From Branchiostoma floridae (Eukaryota; Chordata; Leptocardii; Amphioxiformes; Branchiostomatidae), in assembly GCF_000003815.2 (NCBI RefSeq), contig NC_049994.1, forward strand, positions 3,524,232-3,564,512: a stretch of DNA of 40,281 nt, in the 5' to 3' direction. Numbering within the stretch: the stretch's first letter is position 1; the number at the start of each line of letters is the position of its first letter. The notes below the pieces were generated by a model. That model was not told where the DNA came from. It saw only the letters and a list, made by a program, of their open reading frames with translations, and did no database searches. Positions 10,366 through 22,600 of the stretch are shown in pieces. The translations under genes were made by a program, and so were the position numbers.

Positions 10366-10836
10366 TAAACGCGGTTAAAAGCCGCCCGTCCGATCGCAAT
10401 TAGAAGCCGCCTGTCTGAGCGCGGTTAAAAGCCGCCCGTCCGAGCGCGGTTAAAAGCCGCCTGTCTGAGCGCGGTTAAAAGCCGCCCGTCCGAGCGCGGT
10501 TAAAAGCCGCCTGTCTAAGCGCGGTTAAAAACCGCCTGTCCGAGCGCGGTTAAAAGCCGCCTGTCCGAGCGCGGTTAAAAGCCGCCTGTCCGAGCGCGGT
10601 TAAAAGCCGCCTGTCCGAGCGCGGTTAAAAGCCGCCTATCCGAGCGCGGTTAAAAGCCGCCTGTCTAAGCGCGGTTAAAAGCGCCTGTCCGAGCGCGGTT
10701 AAAAGCCGCCTGTCTAAGCGCGGTTAAAAGCGCCTGTCCGAGCGCGGTTAAAAGCCGCCTGTCTGAGCGCGGTTAAAAGCCGCCTGTCCGAGCGCGGTTA
10801 AAAGCCGCCTGTCTGAGCGCGGCTAAAAGCCGCCCA
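10366..10836. repeat. 25-bp minisatellite, about 19 copies
   Basis: Tandem copies of a 25-base unit of the form GAGCGCGGTTAAAAGCCGCC plus TGTCC. Some copies are 24 bases long, with AAAAGCGCC. Each unit holds an imperfect palindrome (GCGG-TTAAAAG-CCGC). The first units are the most diverged. The unit length is not a multiple of three and no coding frame is favoured. Confidence 0.95.
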
Positions 10837-11930
10837 ACAGCGACCAACAGCCTTGTACCGTCAGCGCGGATGAAAGCCTCATAGAAGCAATTCTCTGTAA
10901 AAGAATGTGAGTTACATTGTGCAATAACATGTTCCTATTACCTCAAAAGAATCAACAGTCCGAAAAAAAATTAGGTTCGTATTTTACTGTTTATTCTACA
11001 ATCAATATCAACATAATAATAGTACACAGCATTTACAGAAGAATCATAGCATAAAATCACACTACTCTGAATATGCCAATGCTGTACACAGAATATAAAG
11101 TTATGACAATGCTTGCTTGGCTTGCTTTGGTAGTGTGAGACGTGACTGTCAGTTACATGCTTGTACAGACTACATGTATGGTCCCTGTTAATAGACCTCC
11201 AAATAGATACCACAGCCATATTTGTAGACACATAAATATCAAACCTAATTCAGTTATAAGGAAGACATTTTCAAGTTGCAAACATTGTACATACAAGAAG
11301 ACACTTTCATACAAAGTTGATAGAGCTGAGTTGAAAGTTTTAATACGAGTACAAGGTTGCTTTCCAAAAATTTGAAATTTGCTGTTCTTTCAATAGGACC
11401 TTGATTATGTAACTTTGTTACAGCTATCTGGATAATCCTACTGGCTTTGATAGTGTTTCTTTGAAAAACATTACCAGTATTTTATGCTAATCTGCCCCTG
11501 CCTTTGTTTCCAGCATGTATACAGTCTGGGATTTTTATTAGTTTATGTATTTGTAGGTTTCAATTCAGCCCTTTAGCTGCTGGGATGGTCACAGTAGGGA
11601 GTACTTCCTCAGTGCTTTACCCAGGGCACACTGGATTTCTTTTTAAAACACACTACGCAAAATACACTATCCTTTTCTGCAGGCGGGTTGACCCTGAAAA
11701 GGGATGCCCAAAACACGCACAAAAGAAGCCTATTAATAAGAGGGATGTACATCAAATCTAAACCTCGGTTCCGTCCTGTTTTAATGTGTATTTCCCTCCT
11801 ACGAGGGATAACAATTTACTATTGAGTACTTAGAGTGTATAAACTACCATTTGACTAGAATGATTGGGTATCTAATTTGGCTGGAGATTTCTTTCATGTG
11901 TGAAAACGCCGAATATCATCGAATGGATCC
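10837..11930. other. Non-coding stretch between minisatellite and LINE
   Basis: AT-rich DNA without recognised exons or repeats. The short open frames here overlap on both strands without family features. Confidence 0.5.
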
Positions 11931-14900
11931 TAGATTGTTTATTGTTTATTGTTTATTCAACAGATCTCCATTAGTGATTACAATTGAAATTGCATCTCTA
12001 ATCTTCCTGGAGTCGTTACAAAAACACATTACATGATACAACATTAACACATTACTTATTTACACCTCACAACGCTTAAATCTAACCTAAATAAGTCTCA
12101 AGTAGCTGAGAGGTCAGAGGTCAGTATAAAAAATCTATACATAATTTTATATACATAGATGTCAATGAATGTCTTTACCACCATTGCTGTAGAGGTTTGT
12201 GTTGTGTCTGTGTTTTTAGTCTGTCTTTGATGTGTTGCTTGAACATGGATGGTGTAGATGCTTTAATGTATTGTGGGAATGAGTTGTAGGATTTAATACA
12301 TCTATACAGGAAAGTTCTGGTTGCTGCGCATGTTTTGGGTTTGGCCAGTCTGAATCCCCCCCCTTGTGCTAGGCGTGTGTTGTGTCGGTGAGTGTTTTTG
12401 ATTGTGTGTAGTCTTTTGTAGGTAGCTTCTGGTTTCTTAGCTGTTAGGAGTTTGTGGAACATAGTGAGGGTTCTGGTGTAGAGTCGTTCGTTTACCTTTG
12501 GCCAGTTCAGCTTTCTATGTAGGTCATCAGTGTTGGAAGTGTACTTTGCATTAAGTACTAGCCTGGCAGCCTTATTTTGCAGGGTCTGTAGTTTATTTAA
12601 ATTAGATTGAGAACCTGCAGACAGAAGACATGCACAATAATCCATGTGACTCAGAACAAGTGTTTGAGCAACAGTTTTTAACGTGTCGCTAGTGAAAAAG
12701 TCCTGAGATTTAGCCAGTGCTGCTAGTGCGCGTGCCATTTTAGATGCTACTTTGTCCAGATGTTGTGCCCAGGATAACTGCTGGTCCATCAACATTCCTA
12801 GTAGCTTAGCATGCTCAACCTGTTCTATCATTTTGTTGCGCATCGAAAGCTGTAAGGCTGGCTTATCTTTTAGTTTGTGCCGGCTTCCAATAACTATAGA
12901 TTTGGTCTTGTCAACATTGAGCACCAGTCTGTTAGCTTGAACCCAGTCATTAATATGAGTGAGTTCAGCTTGAAGAGTGGTTTGTACCTCCGCTATGCTG
13001 GGGCCTGCTGCAGATGGGGTTGTGTCGTCTGCGTACATTACTACGTCGCAGTGTTTTACCACTGTAGGTAAGTCGTTAGTATATACGCAGAACAGCAGTG
13101 GGCCTAAACAGCTACCCTGTGGTACTCCACTATTAATCTCTTTGTAAGTCGAGATACCACCATTTACAGAAACGGCCTGCATCCTGTTTGTCAAATAACT
13201 TCGCATCCAGTGTAGGGCAGAATCCACAAAGCCATAACTTTTCAGTTTGGCTAGCAATATTTCATGATTTACAACATCAAAGGCGGCGCTAAAGTCCAAA
13301 AGGACAGCGCCTACCAGGTTTCCCTTGTCAATTTCCTCAAGCCATTTGTCCGTCATTTCTACCAATGCACTCGCGGTGGAGTGTTGTCGCTTATAGGCAT
13401 GCTGGTAGTCGGACATGATGGCGTTAGAGACAAGGTAGGTTTGTATCTGATTGTTGCATATCTTTTCCAGTAATTTGCTCAGAGCCGGTAACAGGCTGAT
13501 TGGACGACTGTTAGGTCCATTTAATGGAAGTGCCTTGTTTTTTACAAGAGGTAGTATTTTGGCTCTTTTCCACTGTGTGGGGAATGTGTGTTGTTTGATA
13601 GAGCAGTTGAAAATATGACACACTGGATTTGCTATATGATCGGCCGCGATTCGCAATAGCGTGTTATCAATGTTGTCAAACCCCGTCGATTTACAAGGCG
13701 GGAGTGAAGTAAGTAATTCATGTACGTAGTTCTCTGTTAGTTCTTGAAAGGAAAAAGAACAGCTTTTTGATGTCATGATGTTTTCGTTGATCGGTGCAGT
13801 GACACTGGCTATATCTACTGAACTTTGCGGTGTCAGGTCCTCAACTTTTTTTACGAAGTACTCATTGAAATATTCAGCAATGTCCCTAGGTTTTGTCAAT
13901 GTCTTACCGTTTGTCTCGATGAACGTTGCAGTTCGTCGTGAGTTTCTACCTAGAATCCCATTCAGTACTTGCCAGAGCTGTTTGCTGTTTCTGTCTCTAC
14001 AATGTTCTTCAATCAATTCCCTGTAGTGTGTTTTTTTCTTCCTTCTATTTTCTTTGACAACTACGTTTCTCAATCGTTTATAAATTTCGTAGTCAGATGC
14101 TAGACCTGAAGCTTGCGCTGCCTTTTTAGCGTCGTCCCTCATGTTCATAAGGTCTCTAAGGCCTTCATCGATCCAATGAGCCGGTGACGACCTTACAGAT
14201 CTCTTACGGATGGGAGCGTGCTTGTCGGCTATTTGTGAGAACAGGGACATGAAACAGCTCAAGGCATCATTTACATCTTCTTCATTATTCACAAGGTGCC
14301 AAGGAACTAGAGAGACGTCATGTAGGAAATTTTCTTGATTAAACTTACTGTAAGAGCGTTTGAGTGTGATGATTGGATGTCCCTTTGGTACCTTAGACTT
14401 CCTTGTGGTGTGTATTAAGTTATGGTCTGTATATCCTAACGGGATTGATCTCGTGTCGGTGAATATGTCAGATCTGTTTGTGAAGATGAGATCTATACAG
14501 GTGCTGGTCACATGATCACCATTTGAGTGTGCTACCCTTGTCGGCTGCTTAACTAGTTGGTGCATGTTGAGTGTAGAGGTTTCCAACTGAAGTCTGCCAC
14601 GCAGGGGACAGCTGGTGTCCGACCAGTTAATGTTGTAATCCCCTAATACCAACACCTCTTGATTACCTTGTGTGACTGTGTCAAACATATGTGTGATTCT
14701 ATGTAGGTAGTCTATCGTAGCATTTGGTGGTCTGTACATGCATCCTACCAAGATCGGCTTGACATAGGGAAGATGTATTTCTACCCAGGTAGCTTCAATA
14801 TCCGGCATCTGTAAATCTAATTTACATTTGTATGGAATACTGTCTTTGATATACAGAGCAACGCCTCCACCCTTGTTGTTACGGTCCCTTCTTACCAGGG

Positions 14901-15430
14901 TATAATCTGCCACACTCAACATTCCGTCATCTATTCCATTATCGAGGTGCGTTTCAGAAATAGCTAAAATGTGCAAATTGTTAGAGCACAATAAGTCTGA
15001 TATTTCGTGCACTTTATTCCGCAGGCTATTTATGTTGATATGACCGACGTGGAGTCCTTTACTTGCCAGACCAAGGTCTTCGGGGCCGGGGTTGGTGTGG
15101 ATATCGCCGGACAGTAACAGCACGAACATGGCTAGCAGTGTAGACACGTTCGTTGAGGCTCTATTCTGTGTTCTGTGTGTCGAACGTCCTCCACTCAGCT
15201 TGATGCTGCTGATCGCCAACATTCCTGACAGTCCAAACGCTGCGGGCTGCTCAGGTGTGCACTGCCAGCTGTGTGTAATCAGGGCTAGCTTGTCTTCCTC
15301 ATGCAGTGATCGTTGAAAATAACACGTCTTCGGAAGCAGGGCTATTACTACAACTGCCCATAGCAGCGAATAACATCTAGCAAGACTAAAAAATGTCTTA
15401 AGAAAAGCCATAGTGACTCCAGGAAGCTAC
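11931..15430 (-). mobile_element. CR1/L2-like non-LTR retrotransposon (LINE)
   Basis: An APE-type LINE in minus orientation. The 3' UTR (12174 down to 11931) ends with TGTTGAATAAACAATAAACA and further repeats of that heptamer, as expected for a LINE tail of short repeats. One uninterrupted ORF (12175-15411) encodes endonuclease and reverse transcriptase. No separate ORF1 is seen upstream, so the copy is either 5'-truncated or of a lineage in which the N-terminal 2A segment opens the only ORF. The 5' boundary and target duplication could not be fixed. The intact ORF suggests a young copy. Confidence 0.85.
12175..15411 (-). CDS. LINE polyprotein: 2A-like leader, APE endonuclease, reverse transcriptase
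   Basis: A 1078-residue intact ORF. Residues 1-110 are a leader with two hydrophobic stretches (about 14-27 and 92-101) ending in GDIHTNPGP, with the 2A-type break expected between G109 and P110. An APE-like endonuclease follows: HININSLRNK (124-133), ISETHLD with E153, MYRPPN, GDYNINW with D258, and TDHN with D329-H330. The reverse transcriptase spans about 617-870 and includes SRPISLLPALSKLLEK, GVPQGSCLGPLLF from 762 and the YADD catalytic motif at 793-796. A C-terminal region of about 200 residues has no zinc knuckle I can see. The domain order is that of CR1/L2-group elements. The ATG at 15411 is chosen because it places the hydrophobic leader and 2A motif in one chain. Confidence 0.92.
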   Translation of the reverse strand: MAFLKTFFSLARCYSLLWAVVVIALLPKTCYFQRSLHEEDKLALITHSWQCTPEQPAAFGLSGMLAISSIKLSGGRSTHRTQNRASTNVSTLLAMFVLLLSGDIHTNPGPEDLGLASKGLHVGHININSLRNKVHEISDLLCSNNLHILAISETHLDNGIDDGMLSVADYTLVRRDRNNKGGGVALYIKDSIPYKCKLDLQMPDIEATWVEIHLPYVKPILVGCMYRPPNATIDYLHRITHMFDTVTQGNQEVLVLGDYNINWSDTSCPLRGRLQLETSTLNMHQLVKQPTRVAHSNGDHVTSTCIDLIFTNRSDIFTDTRSIPLGYTDHNLIHTTRKSKVPKGHPIITLKRSYSKFNQENFLHDVSLVPWHLVNNEEDVNDALSCFMSLFSQIADKHAPIRKRSVRSSPAHWIDEGLRDLMNMRDDAKKAAQASGLASDYEIYKRLRNVVVKENRRKKKTHYRELIEEHCRDRNSKQLWQVLNGILGRNSRRTATFIETNGKTLTKPRDIAEYFNEYFVKKVEDLTPQSSVDIASVTAPINENIMTSKSCSFSFQELTENYVHELLTSLPPCKSTGFDNIDNTLLRIAADHIANPVCHIFNCSIKQHTFPTQWKRAKILPLVKNKALPLNGPNSRPISLLPALSKLLEKICNNQIQTYLVSNAIMSDYQHAYKRQHSTASALVEMTDKWLEEIDKGNLVGAVLLDFSAAFDVVNHEILLAKLKSYGFVDSALHWMRSYLTNRMQAVSVNGGISTYKEINSGVPQGSCLGPLLFCVYTNDLPTVVKHCDVVMYADDTTPSAAGPSIAEVQTTLQAELTHINDWVQANRLVLNVDKTKSIVIGSRHKLKDKPALQLSMRNKMIEQVEHAKLLGMLMDQQLSWAQHLDKVASKMARALAALAKSQDFFTSDTLKTVAQTLVLSHMDYCACLLSAGSQSNLNKLQTLQNKAARLVLNAKYTSNTDDLHRKLNWPKVNERLYTRTLTMFHKLLTAKKPEATYKRLHTIKNTHRHNTRLAQGGGFRLAKPKTCAATRTFLYRCIKSYNSFPQYIKASTPSMFKQHIKDRLKTQTQHKPLQQWW

Positions 15431-16336
15431 ATACGCAATACTCTGACACTAGTTTGCGTTGACAATATCTCGTTGACCCAATTGACGGGCTGTCAATTTG
15501 GCGCCAAATCGCTTATGTGTATACAAGTCTGTGATTTCTACATCAACACATCGTTTGCGCTGGATACAATTCATGAAAAAGATACCTTCTACCTACAATA
15601 AAATACAACCTACTAACTATATACAAACTATAAAAAGCGCAATAGGCAAGGCTGCTGTTTAACAAATACTATGCTCATCGGCAGACACCATCCATGCTTC
15701 TGCGCCACAACAAGTATGCGGCGGATTTTTGTCTGGCTCAATTTTCGCCTTAGATTTCAAATTTGTGTAGGGACCTGGTGACTGTTGAAAACAATATGCT
15801 TTGGCCAACTTAGGAAACGTGAAACAAAAGTCAAAACTGAAATAATACTTGCGTTAGGAAAAAAATTCACGGAGTCGAAGCGGAAGGTGTCTCGCCACAA
15901 CGGATGACCTCTGACCTCTCTAGATAATGTTCCCAACAACCAAAGAAGCTATCTTTCCACTTACTGATCAACAGACCCATGTACTTTGTCATATTCGTGA
16001 AATACACGGTCATAGCATTGAAAAGTAAAACATCTAAAGAGATGACATAGTCTACTTTTAAAGACTAACTAACTCATTGTAGCCCTGAAACACTGTGTGG
16101 TAAGCCGATTATACTTAGAATGATTTATGTACTTCGGTCATTTACAAGATAAATACATGGCAAATAATTATGCTAGAAGGCATAGAACAGTAGGCATAGC
16201 ATAGTACAAACACTTGATAGAACTTGCAGATTGAAAAAAACAACTATATATGGCGTGCTATAACTAAAAAAACAAAAGCGAGTATACCCCTAACACCTGT
16301 CAAAACACATTGATGATGAAAAATAATGAAAACACA
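15431..16336. other. Non-coding stretch between LINE and ParB-like gene 3' end
   Basis: No exon is supported. It should contain the 3' UTR of the gene ending at 16337. No AATAAA or common variant was seen on the minus strand within it, so the polyadenylation site is unassigned. Confidence 0.45.
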
Positions 16337-16630
16337 CTAGTTAGCAGAAAACTGGGGCATGCCAAACACCCGGAGGTGCTCCTCCTGTGCGAGGGTCATG
16401 TCGTCATTAAAGTTTACAGTGCAGACGACATCCTTCGCAGAAATAAACTCATCTTTGAGCGGTACCCCGTCGCTGTCAACCTCTTCCTGGTACGTGTCGT
16501 CATCTGTTTTCTTATCGTACCACCTCACCTTCAGCGGCTTGGAAACGACGACACGACCGAACCAGGGAACAGGGTCCTTGTCTTCTGTCGTCCCTTTGAA
16601 GGCGATCATCTCATCCACCTCGTAGTTGTT
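16337..16630 (-). CDS. ParB-like gene, exon 12 (C-terminal domain, stop)
   Basis: Begins after an ATGCAG acceptor in phase 0 and codes 97 residues ending MPQFSAN and TAG. Aromatic and acidic residues dominate: YEVDEMIAFKG, VPWFGRVVVSKPLKVRWYD. The pattern of strands suggests a compact beta domain of chromatin-reader or SH3-like type, which is inference only. Confidence 0.8.
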   Translation of the reverse strand, partial: NNYEVDEMIAFKGTTEDKDPVPWFGRVVVSKPLKVRWYDKKTDDDTYQEEVDSDGVPLKDEFISAKDVVCTVNFNDDMTLAQEEHLRVFGMPQFSAN

Positions 16631-19600
16631 CTGCATTGTGGGCGAAAAACATACTTAGCTCATAACAGAATACGAAATATTAATGAAAAATCTATTTGAA
16701 GACACCCTTACTTTGTTGACATATACAAAAGTCTACTCAAATCCCACATCGTTTAACTTTGACCCCATTATAGGTACGTGAATGCACGTGTGCCTATGTC
16801 ACGACAAAGTGTGACTATGCGACTAGACATAAATCATTACCGACCTTCCTGGGTTCTTTCCTTCGGGACTTCGGTGCAGATGACTGAAACGACAAAATGC
16901 GACATAACTGATTGAAACATGGGGAGTAGTCTTGCAATCTTGATTAAGCTGCAGTTATGTGACAATTTAACGTATTCAATCAATTTCTAATTCATACTGA
17001 CTGTATAGATGACAGCTAATGGTTTTTGCTAAAATGCTGTGAGCACTTATAAATACAGAAGATGGTATAAAAATATCATTTATTCATGCTATATTTTCTA
17101 TAAGAGGTAGGTTGTCTTGTTTAAGAAAATTCGAAACTGATTCCGGTCATTTTGCGTTTTGAAATAAGATATACTTAACATTTATTTACTGGAATAGGTG
17201 ACAACATACTATTTGTACCGTTAACCCGCCTACTACAAAATGAAATCTAGATATTACCAATGTTCATTCCCGACGTAAAAGCCTTACGGGCATACCTGGT
17301 TGTCCTGGCTGTCTCCGCTTATGTTACGTTTGTTGCTGAAATGTAAGAAGATATAACATTAATTTTGTAAAGGAAATCTCGCATACCTTGTTTTCATTAT
17401 TACTGAGAAGAAAACGATTTCGGTTAACCACAGTCCACACTAAACTGCAATGAAAGGAAAACACATACGTCAACGGTTATGTGCTGTACGTGAAAAAGAA
17501 ACTTAAGGACACGTGCTTCTGAGTTCTTGATGCTTAAATTATCAACAAGAAGAAACTAACCCTTTCCCATTTGTTGTTTTCAGCATACCACTAGCACTGG
17601 GCCTTGCTCCGTCGCCAGTGTTCTAACAAAAAAGGACCTTTTTCGTAAGTCATCTAACATCAAATCAGTTATCTAGCACAGACCATTAAACTCTACATAG
17701 TAGGATGTGCCCACGGAAGAAAAAGTTTATCAACCTGAAGGTAACAAATGATGACCACGAATGCATGTATAATGTTTCTGAGTCGTTAAAGTTTGCAGCC
17801 TTGCTTTGTTTTATTTCCACATTTTTGTATTCGCCTTCTTACATAAGAGATGAAGTGTAAGGATTTGTCGTCGTCTAACCAAGTGATTGGCGTTACGCAA
17901 CATCCGGGACACATTTGTGTGATAATGGGCGGGAAAACATTTCGTTCAGCTTTGATCACCGAATTGTATCGTGGTTTTAATTCTCAAAGCTACTTTTCAC
18001 GGTTTTGCTTGCTTCCATTTAACAATGAGCTTAAGAGTCACCAAATAAACATATTTTACGTTTCTCTATATAAGGTCGGCACAAAATCTTGCGGAGTCGT
18101 GAGCAAATGCTATTTGTATGCCTTAGGGATTATATCAGATTATGATCCAAAAAGCTACTTAATGCTGCTTACCTCCCGGAGCCCTTCCAACTCCAGCAGC
18201 ATTTTTTTCTGCTCCTCCCTGCTTTGTTTGATCTCCAGCTGGAGATTTTTGGTGTCTGCCCTCGCCTCTTCCAGCTGGTCATGTGCAGCCCTGAGTTCCA
18301 TCTCCTTCTTCTTGTAACTCTCCTGCATGGGCAGATATAATTAAATGTTTATAACGCAAAAAAGTATTCAATGAAATATCCTGCTGATTTGTTCAAAGCT
18401 AGTAAAGTAAACCGACACCTTAGATTTATAGTTACCTTCAAAGACGCCAGCTTAGCCCGCAGGGTCTGGAGTTCTGCTGCCTGTTTATCAATGACGGCAT
18501 CTTTTCCGTCACTAGTGTCAGCGCTGCTGGGACTCACCTGCATGGAAACATGAAGCATGTTTTTGTGCTGCAGTGACGAATCGGCAACAATTCTACTGAC
18601 AAGTAAAACGAATATCAAATCGGTTTCTTTGTATTTGGTACGGACAAGGTGCGCTTATTTAACGATTTGACACAGCAGCACAGGTAACTACTATTAGATC
18701 GATACGTTAAGCGAAGTGGAACCTGCCCAAATGCGACCTCTCTCCTCCCGATACCCCCTTTTCAAAAGTAAATATATTTAAGTCAACAACATGTCGGATA
18801 GGAGTGAACTCCAATCACATACCTTAGGCTAACGTCTCATTTCCACAAAGGGGCCCGGCCGGGCAGCTTTGTGGAACGACAGGTTCGATATAAAAGACAA
18901 CAAGAACACAAAATGTACCAAAAATAATTCAACAGTATGCCTTGTGCATATTTATTAGCATCATCTTTAATTTTTCGTTTCCGTTAACAGTCCGGCCGGG
19001 CCCCGGGTAGGAAATGTGACGTAGGCCTTAGCGGGATCGCTTTAAGCAACAGAGATTAGTTATTGGAAAGCTGACTTAACTGTCACACATTCTATTTAAA
19101 AAAACAATACGTGGCAAATTTTCCTGCTAACGCGAATTGTTGTACGCTAGACAATTCTCAAATTATCTAAGGCGAAAAGATTCCTCACCTTATCTTCTTC
19201 ACCTTCCGGCGCACGCTCGGGACTGCTGGTTCCGGGTACAGGTGCAGGTACACCAGCACCTGCTACGGCGCTGTCACGTGACATCTCCATGGCTCTCTTT
19301 TGTTTCTTCTTCTTGCCTTTGTCTTGTGACTTATGGGAAATACAACGTTTAATATTCAGCATTGTGAGATGACAGATATCAACTTAATTGCTCATAGGCA
19401 TTAGTAAAATGCATATAAATTCACACGTGCAAACGCACATGGACATGTGCCACCTGCTTTTGACATAAGGCTCCTTACTGCATTGTTTTTTTTTTTCATT
19501 ATTAGCAAAGCATTAGTTAGAATGTGACTTTTGACGAACAGTAACATGCATCAAACGGCGTTTATTTCAGGTGTGTCACCGATATTTTAAGTAATGTAAA

Positions 19601-22600
19601 TTAGATGTTACGTACCTCATTGTCGAAGCCATACTCCAGATCCCCGTTGAGGAGTTTCTGGAGTAGTTCCATTTTCTTTTCCTCGTCCTTCCCGTCAAGG
19701 AACTTGAGGTTACAGGTTCTCAGGATCCTGCTCCCCTTGGGCTGTTTGAGGATGCCCCCCTGCTGCCACTTCTCTACAAACTCGCACAGTTTGTTCCACA
19801 CCCTGCACGACGCTGTGGCAAGGCGAGTTTCCAAGCCGTACAGGTTTGTCAGCCTTCTCCTCCTTGACGCTTTCACTGTCTGTAAATGAATGAACAAGGA
19901 ATAAATAAATTGTAATTAAATCAAATAATAATAATTCGAACACGTGCCAAACAACACACAAGTACGAAACTGTACAAAGGAGTAATGCAATACAGCGTGG
20001 AGATAATCAAAAGACAACTTAGTGCGCAGTCACGTGCACATAGGTCGTGAGAGGGTCGTACGATCACTAGCTTCGGGGATTATGAAGCAAAGACCAATTG
20101 TATTGGCTCACAAATTTCTGTTTTGAATCCATGTCGCTGGTTGGTTCTGTCACGGCTTGCTTGATCGATGGCATCAAAATCGTACGACGATCGCACGACC
20201 TATGTGACCGTGCTTTTAACAAGCACAACACAACACATCATAACACTTACGGGGACAACCGCCAGCATCGTAACCAAGCCATCCTTCCACGGATCCTCTA
20301 TCTGCTTTTTTTGTGAGGGCGTCAAGTCAACAGTGGTGAGGTCAGCCTCGTTTGTGTACCCTGCCTCTGCATATGCAGCGGCCCTGAAAGTGAACAAACG
20401 ATCTGCAGAGGTAGATTCGAGGGCAAAATGGATGTTGTTGTGATCCATTCCTACCCTCTTCGCAAGGCTGTCGGAAAGGTCACAGTAGACCCTGGCCCTG
20501 ACATTCCGGTACGCGTCTGCACTGGGGTCTTCGGCGAGCAGCTTCTGCAGCGCGAGGCGGGTGTGGTTGCCACCTATCACCTCGTAGGTGTAGCCCTGCA
20601 AGTTCCTTTTGTTAAAATCCGCCGGCGCCACCCCGACTATGTGGACAGCCAGGATGGTGTATGGCCCATCCCGGCAATTCTTGAATGCTGTGACAAGTTT
20701 GTCCACATGGCCGGGGTCAGCGTGTCGGCATAGCCGCTTCCACATTGGCTCGATCATCTTATCCACAGGGATCAAGTGGTCGCCTGTAAGCAGCAGATAA
20801 TGGTCTAATTAGTAAACAAGAAGCAATTTATCTATCTATCCATCCATCCATCCATCTCATCCATCCATTTCAATTTACTTAAGTCTCCTACATTCAGATA
20901 AAGTACCGTAATGTTCAGGGGTGCCTAAGTAACCATACGATCCTTACGGAAAACATACGATCCACTACTAAGAAACATACGATCCCTACGGAAATCATAC
21001 TATCCACTACTAGAAAACATACGATCCTTACAGAAAATATACGATCCACTACTAGAAATACACGATGCCCACTTGTGTTCTTAGCCATGATAAATGATAC
21101 AAGACCCTCAACAGACAACAAACACTGGAAATATGTGGCATGGACTTGGGAGAAGTCTGACCAGTATCCGCTTCAACAAACTTACAGTCCGACCTTAACA
21201 CCCTTGACACCTGGGCCGAGCTAGCTGAACTCAATGTCACCTAATCCCATAGATTGTAAAGCCATGTACTTTTGCGAACTCCTCCTGGGATGCAGCCACT
21301 CACTCTTGGTGGTCAGACACTCAGCATCGTCACACAGGCAAATTTACTGGACCTACACTGGTCTGATCACGTAGATGCCATGGTAACTAAGGGAAGTAGA
21401 CACTTATTTTTCCTGAAAAGACTACGCCGAGCAGGTGTCCCTCTTCCTGACCTGACCACTGTGTATTGTGGATATATAAGACCAACACTTGAGTACGCTA
21501 CACTCTGCTGGAATGCTGAACTCACAAGATGAGAATCTTGTGACAGCATTGAAAGAGTCCAGAGACGGGCATGTAGAATTATGCTGGGAAGTCAATATCT
21601 CTCATATTCTGATGCCCTGTCAACACTCAGCCTCCAAAGTCTGTCAGAACGCAGACTGACATTGTGCCAGGACTTTACCCTTGCAGTTACGAAAGCTACA
21701 AGACACGCCCCCTGGTCCCTGGCTACTCCCAGCTCGAAACCCGTCCCACAACATGCAACTCAGGCACGTCAATACAAACTGCCAACTGGGACAAAGCGGT
21801 ATCTGTCTATCTCAGTCCCAGCCATTCTTACCCTACTAAACGCTCTGTAGTTTGTGACCACGACTAGTTTCATGCGATGTCAGAGTCATTTACTACGCTC
21901 ACACAGTGCAATCATTTGTTGTAAGTAGCGTGCGTAGTTGTAATTTGTCTTCAGTTGCGATGAACTAAGTATGTATGTTAAATTGTAATCGTTGTATACT
22001 TTGTATTTGTCAATCCTATACTCTTGCTTGTGTAACAATAATGTACAAAAAATTGTCAAGCAGAGCAATTCAGCCCCTCAGTCTACTAATTTGCTGGACT
22101 ACGTCACTTAAGCGGCAAATTCAAGATAGTGGACTCTGGAGAACTTCCTTTTTTTCATGTATAGTTGGTACAATAATATGCCGCCTAAGAAGTCAGCATT
22201 ACTGTAGGTTGGGGTTTGGTGTTTAGCAGGATGTGATAAGCCTGTACGCAAAGATATCGTAACGAATAATGAGCAATCCCGAGGCCGCCATAGTGAATCT
22301 GCCGCTTGTGTGACGTGACCCGAGCGTTGGTCCAAAAGATTAGTAAGAACCGTATGTTTTCCGTAATGATCGTATATTTCTAGTAGTGGATCGTATGTTT
22401 TCCGTAAGGATCGTATGTTTCCTAGTAGTGGATCGTATGTTTCCTAGTAGTGGACCGTATGTTTTCCGTAAGGATCATATGTTTCCTAGTAGTGGATCGT
22501 ATGTTTTCAGTAAAGATCGTATGATTATTTAGGCACCCCTGATGGTTGCGCTACAAAAACTCTGCCCAAACAGTCTGACTTACCCACAAGATGCCGCTTG

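Noticed and set aside
10366-10836. CRISPR-like array
   Set aside because: The 25-bp units are directly contiguous without unique spacers, so this is a minisatellite.
12752-15316. Several plus-strand frames of 60-80 codons
   Set aside because: They are antisense shadows of the LINE ORF.
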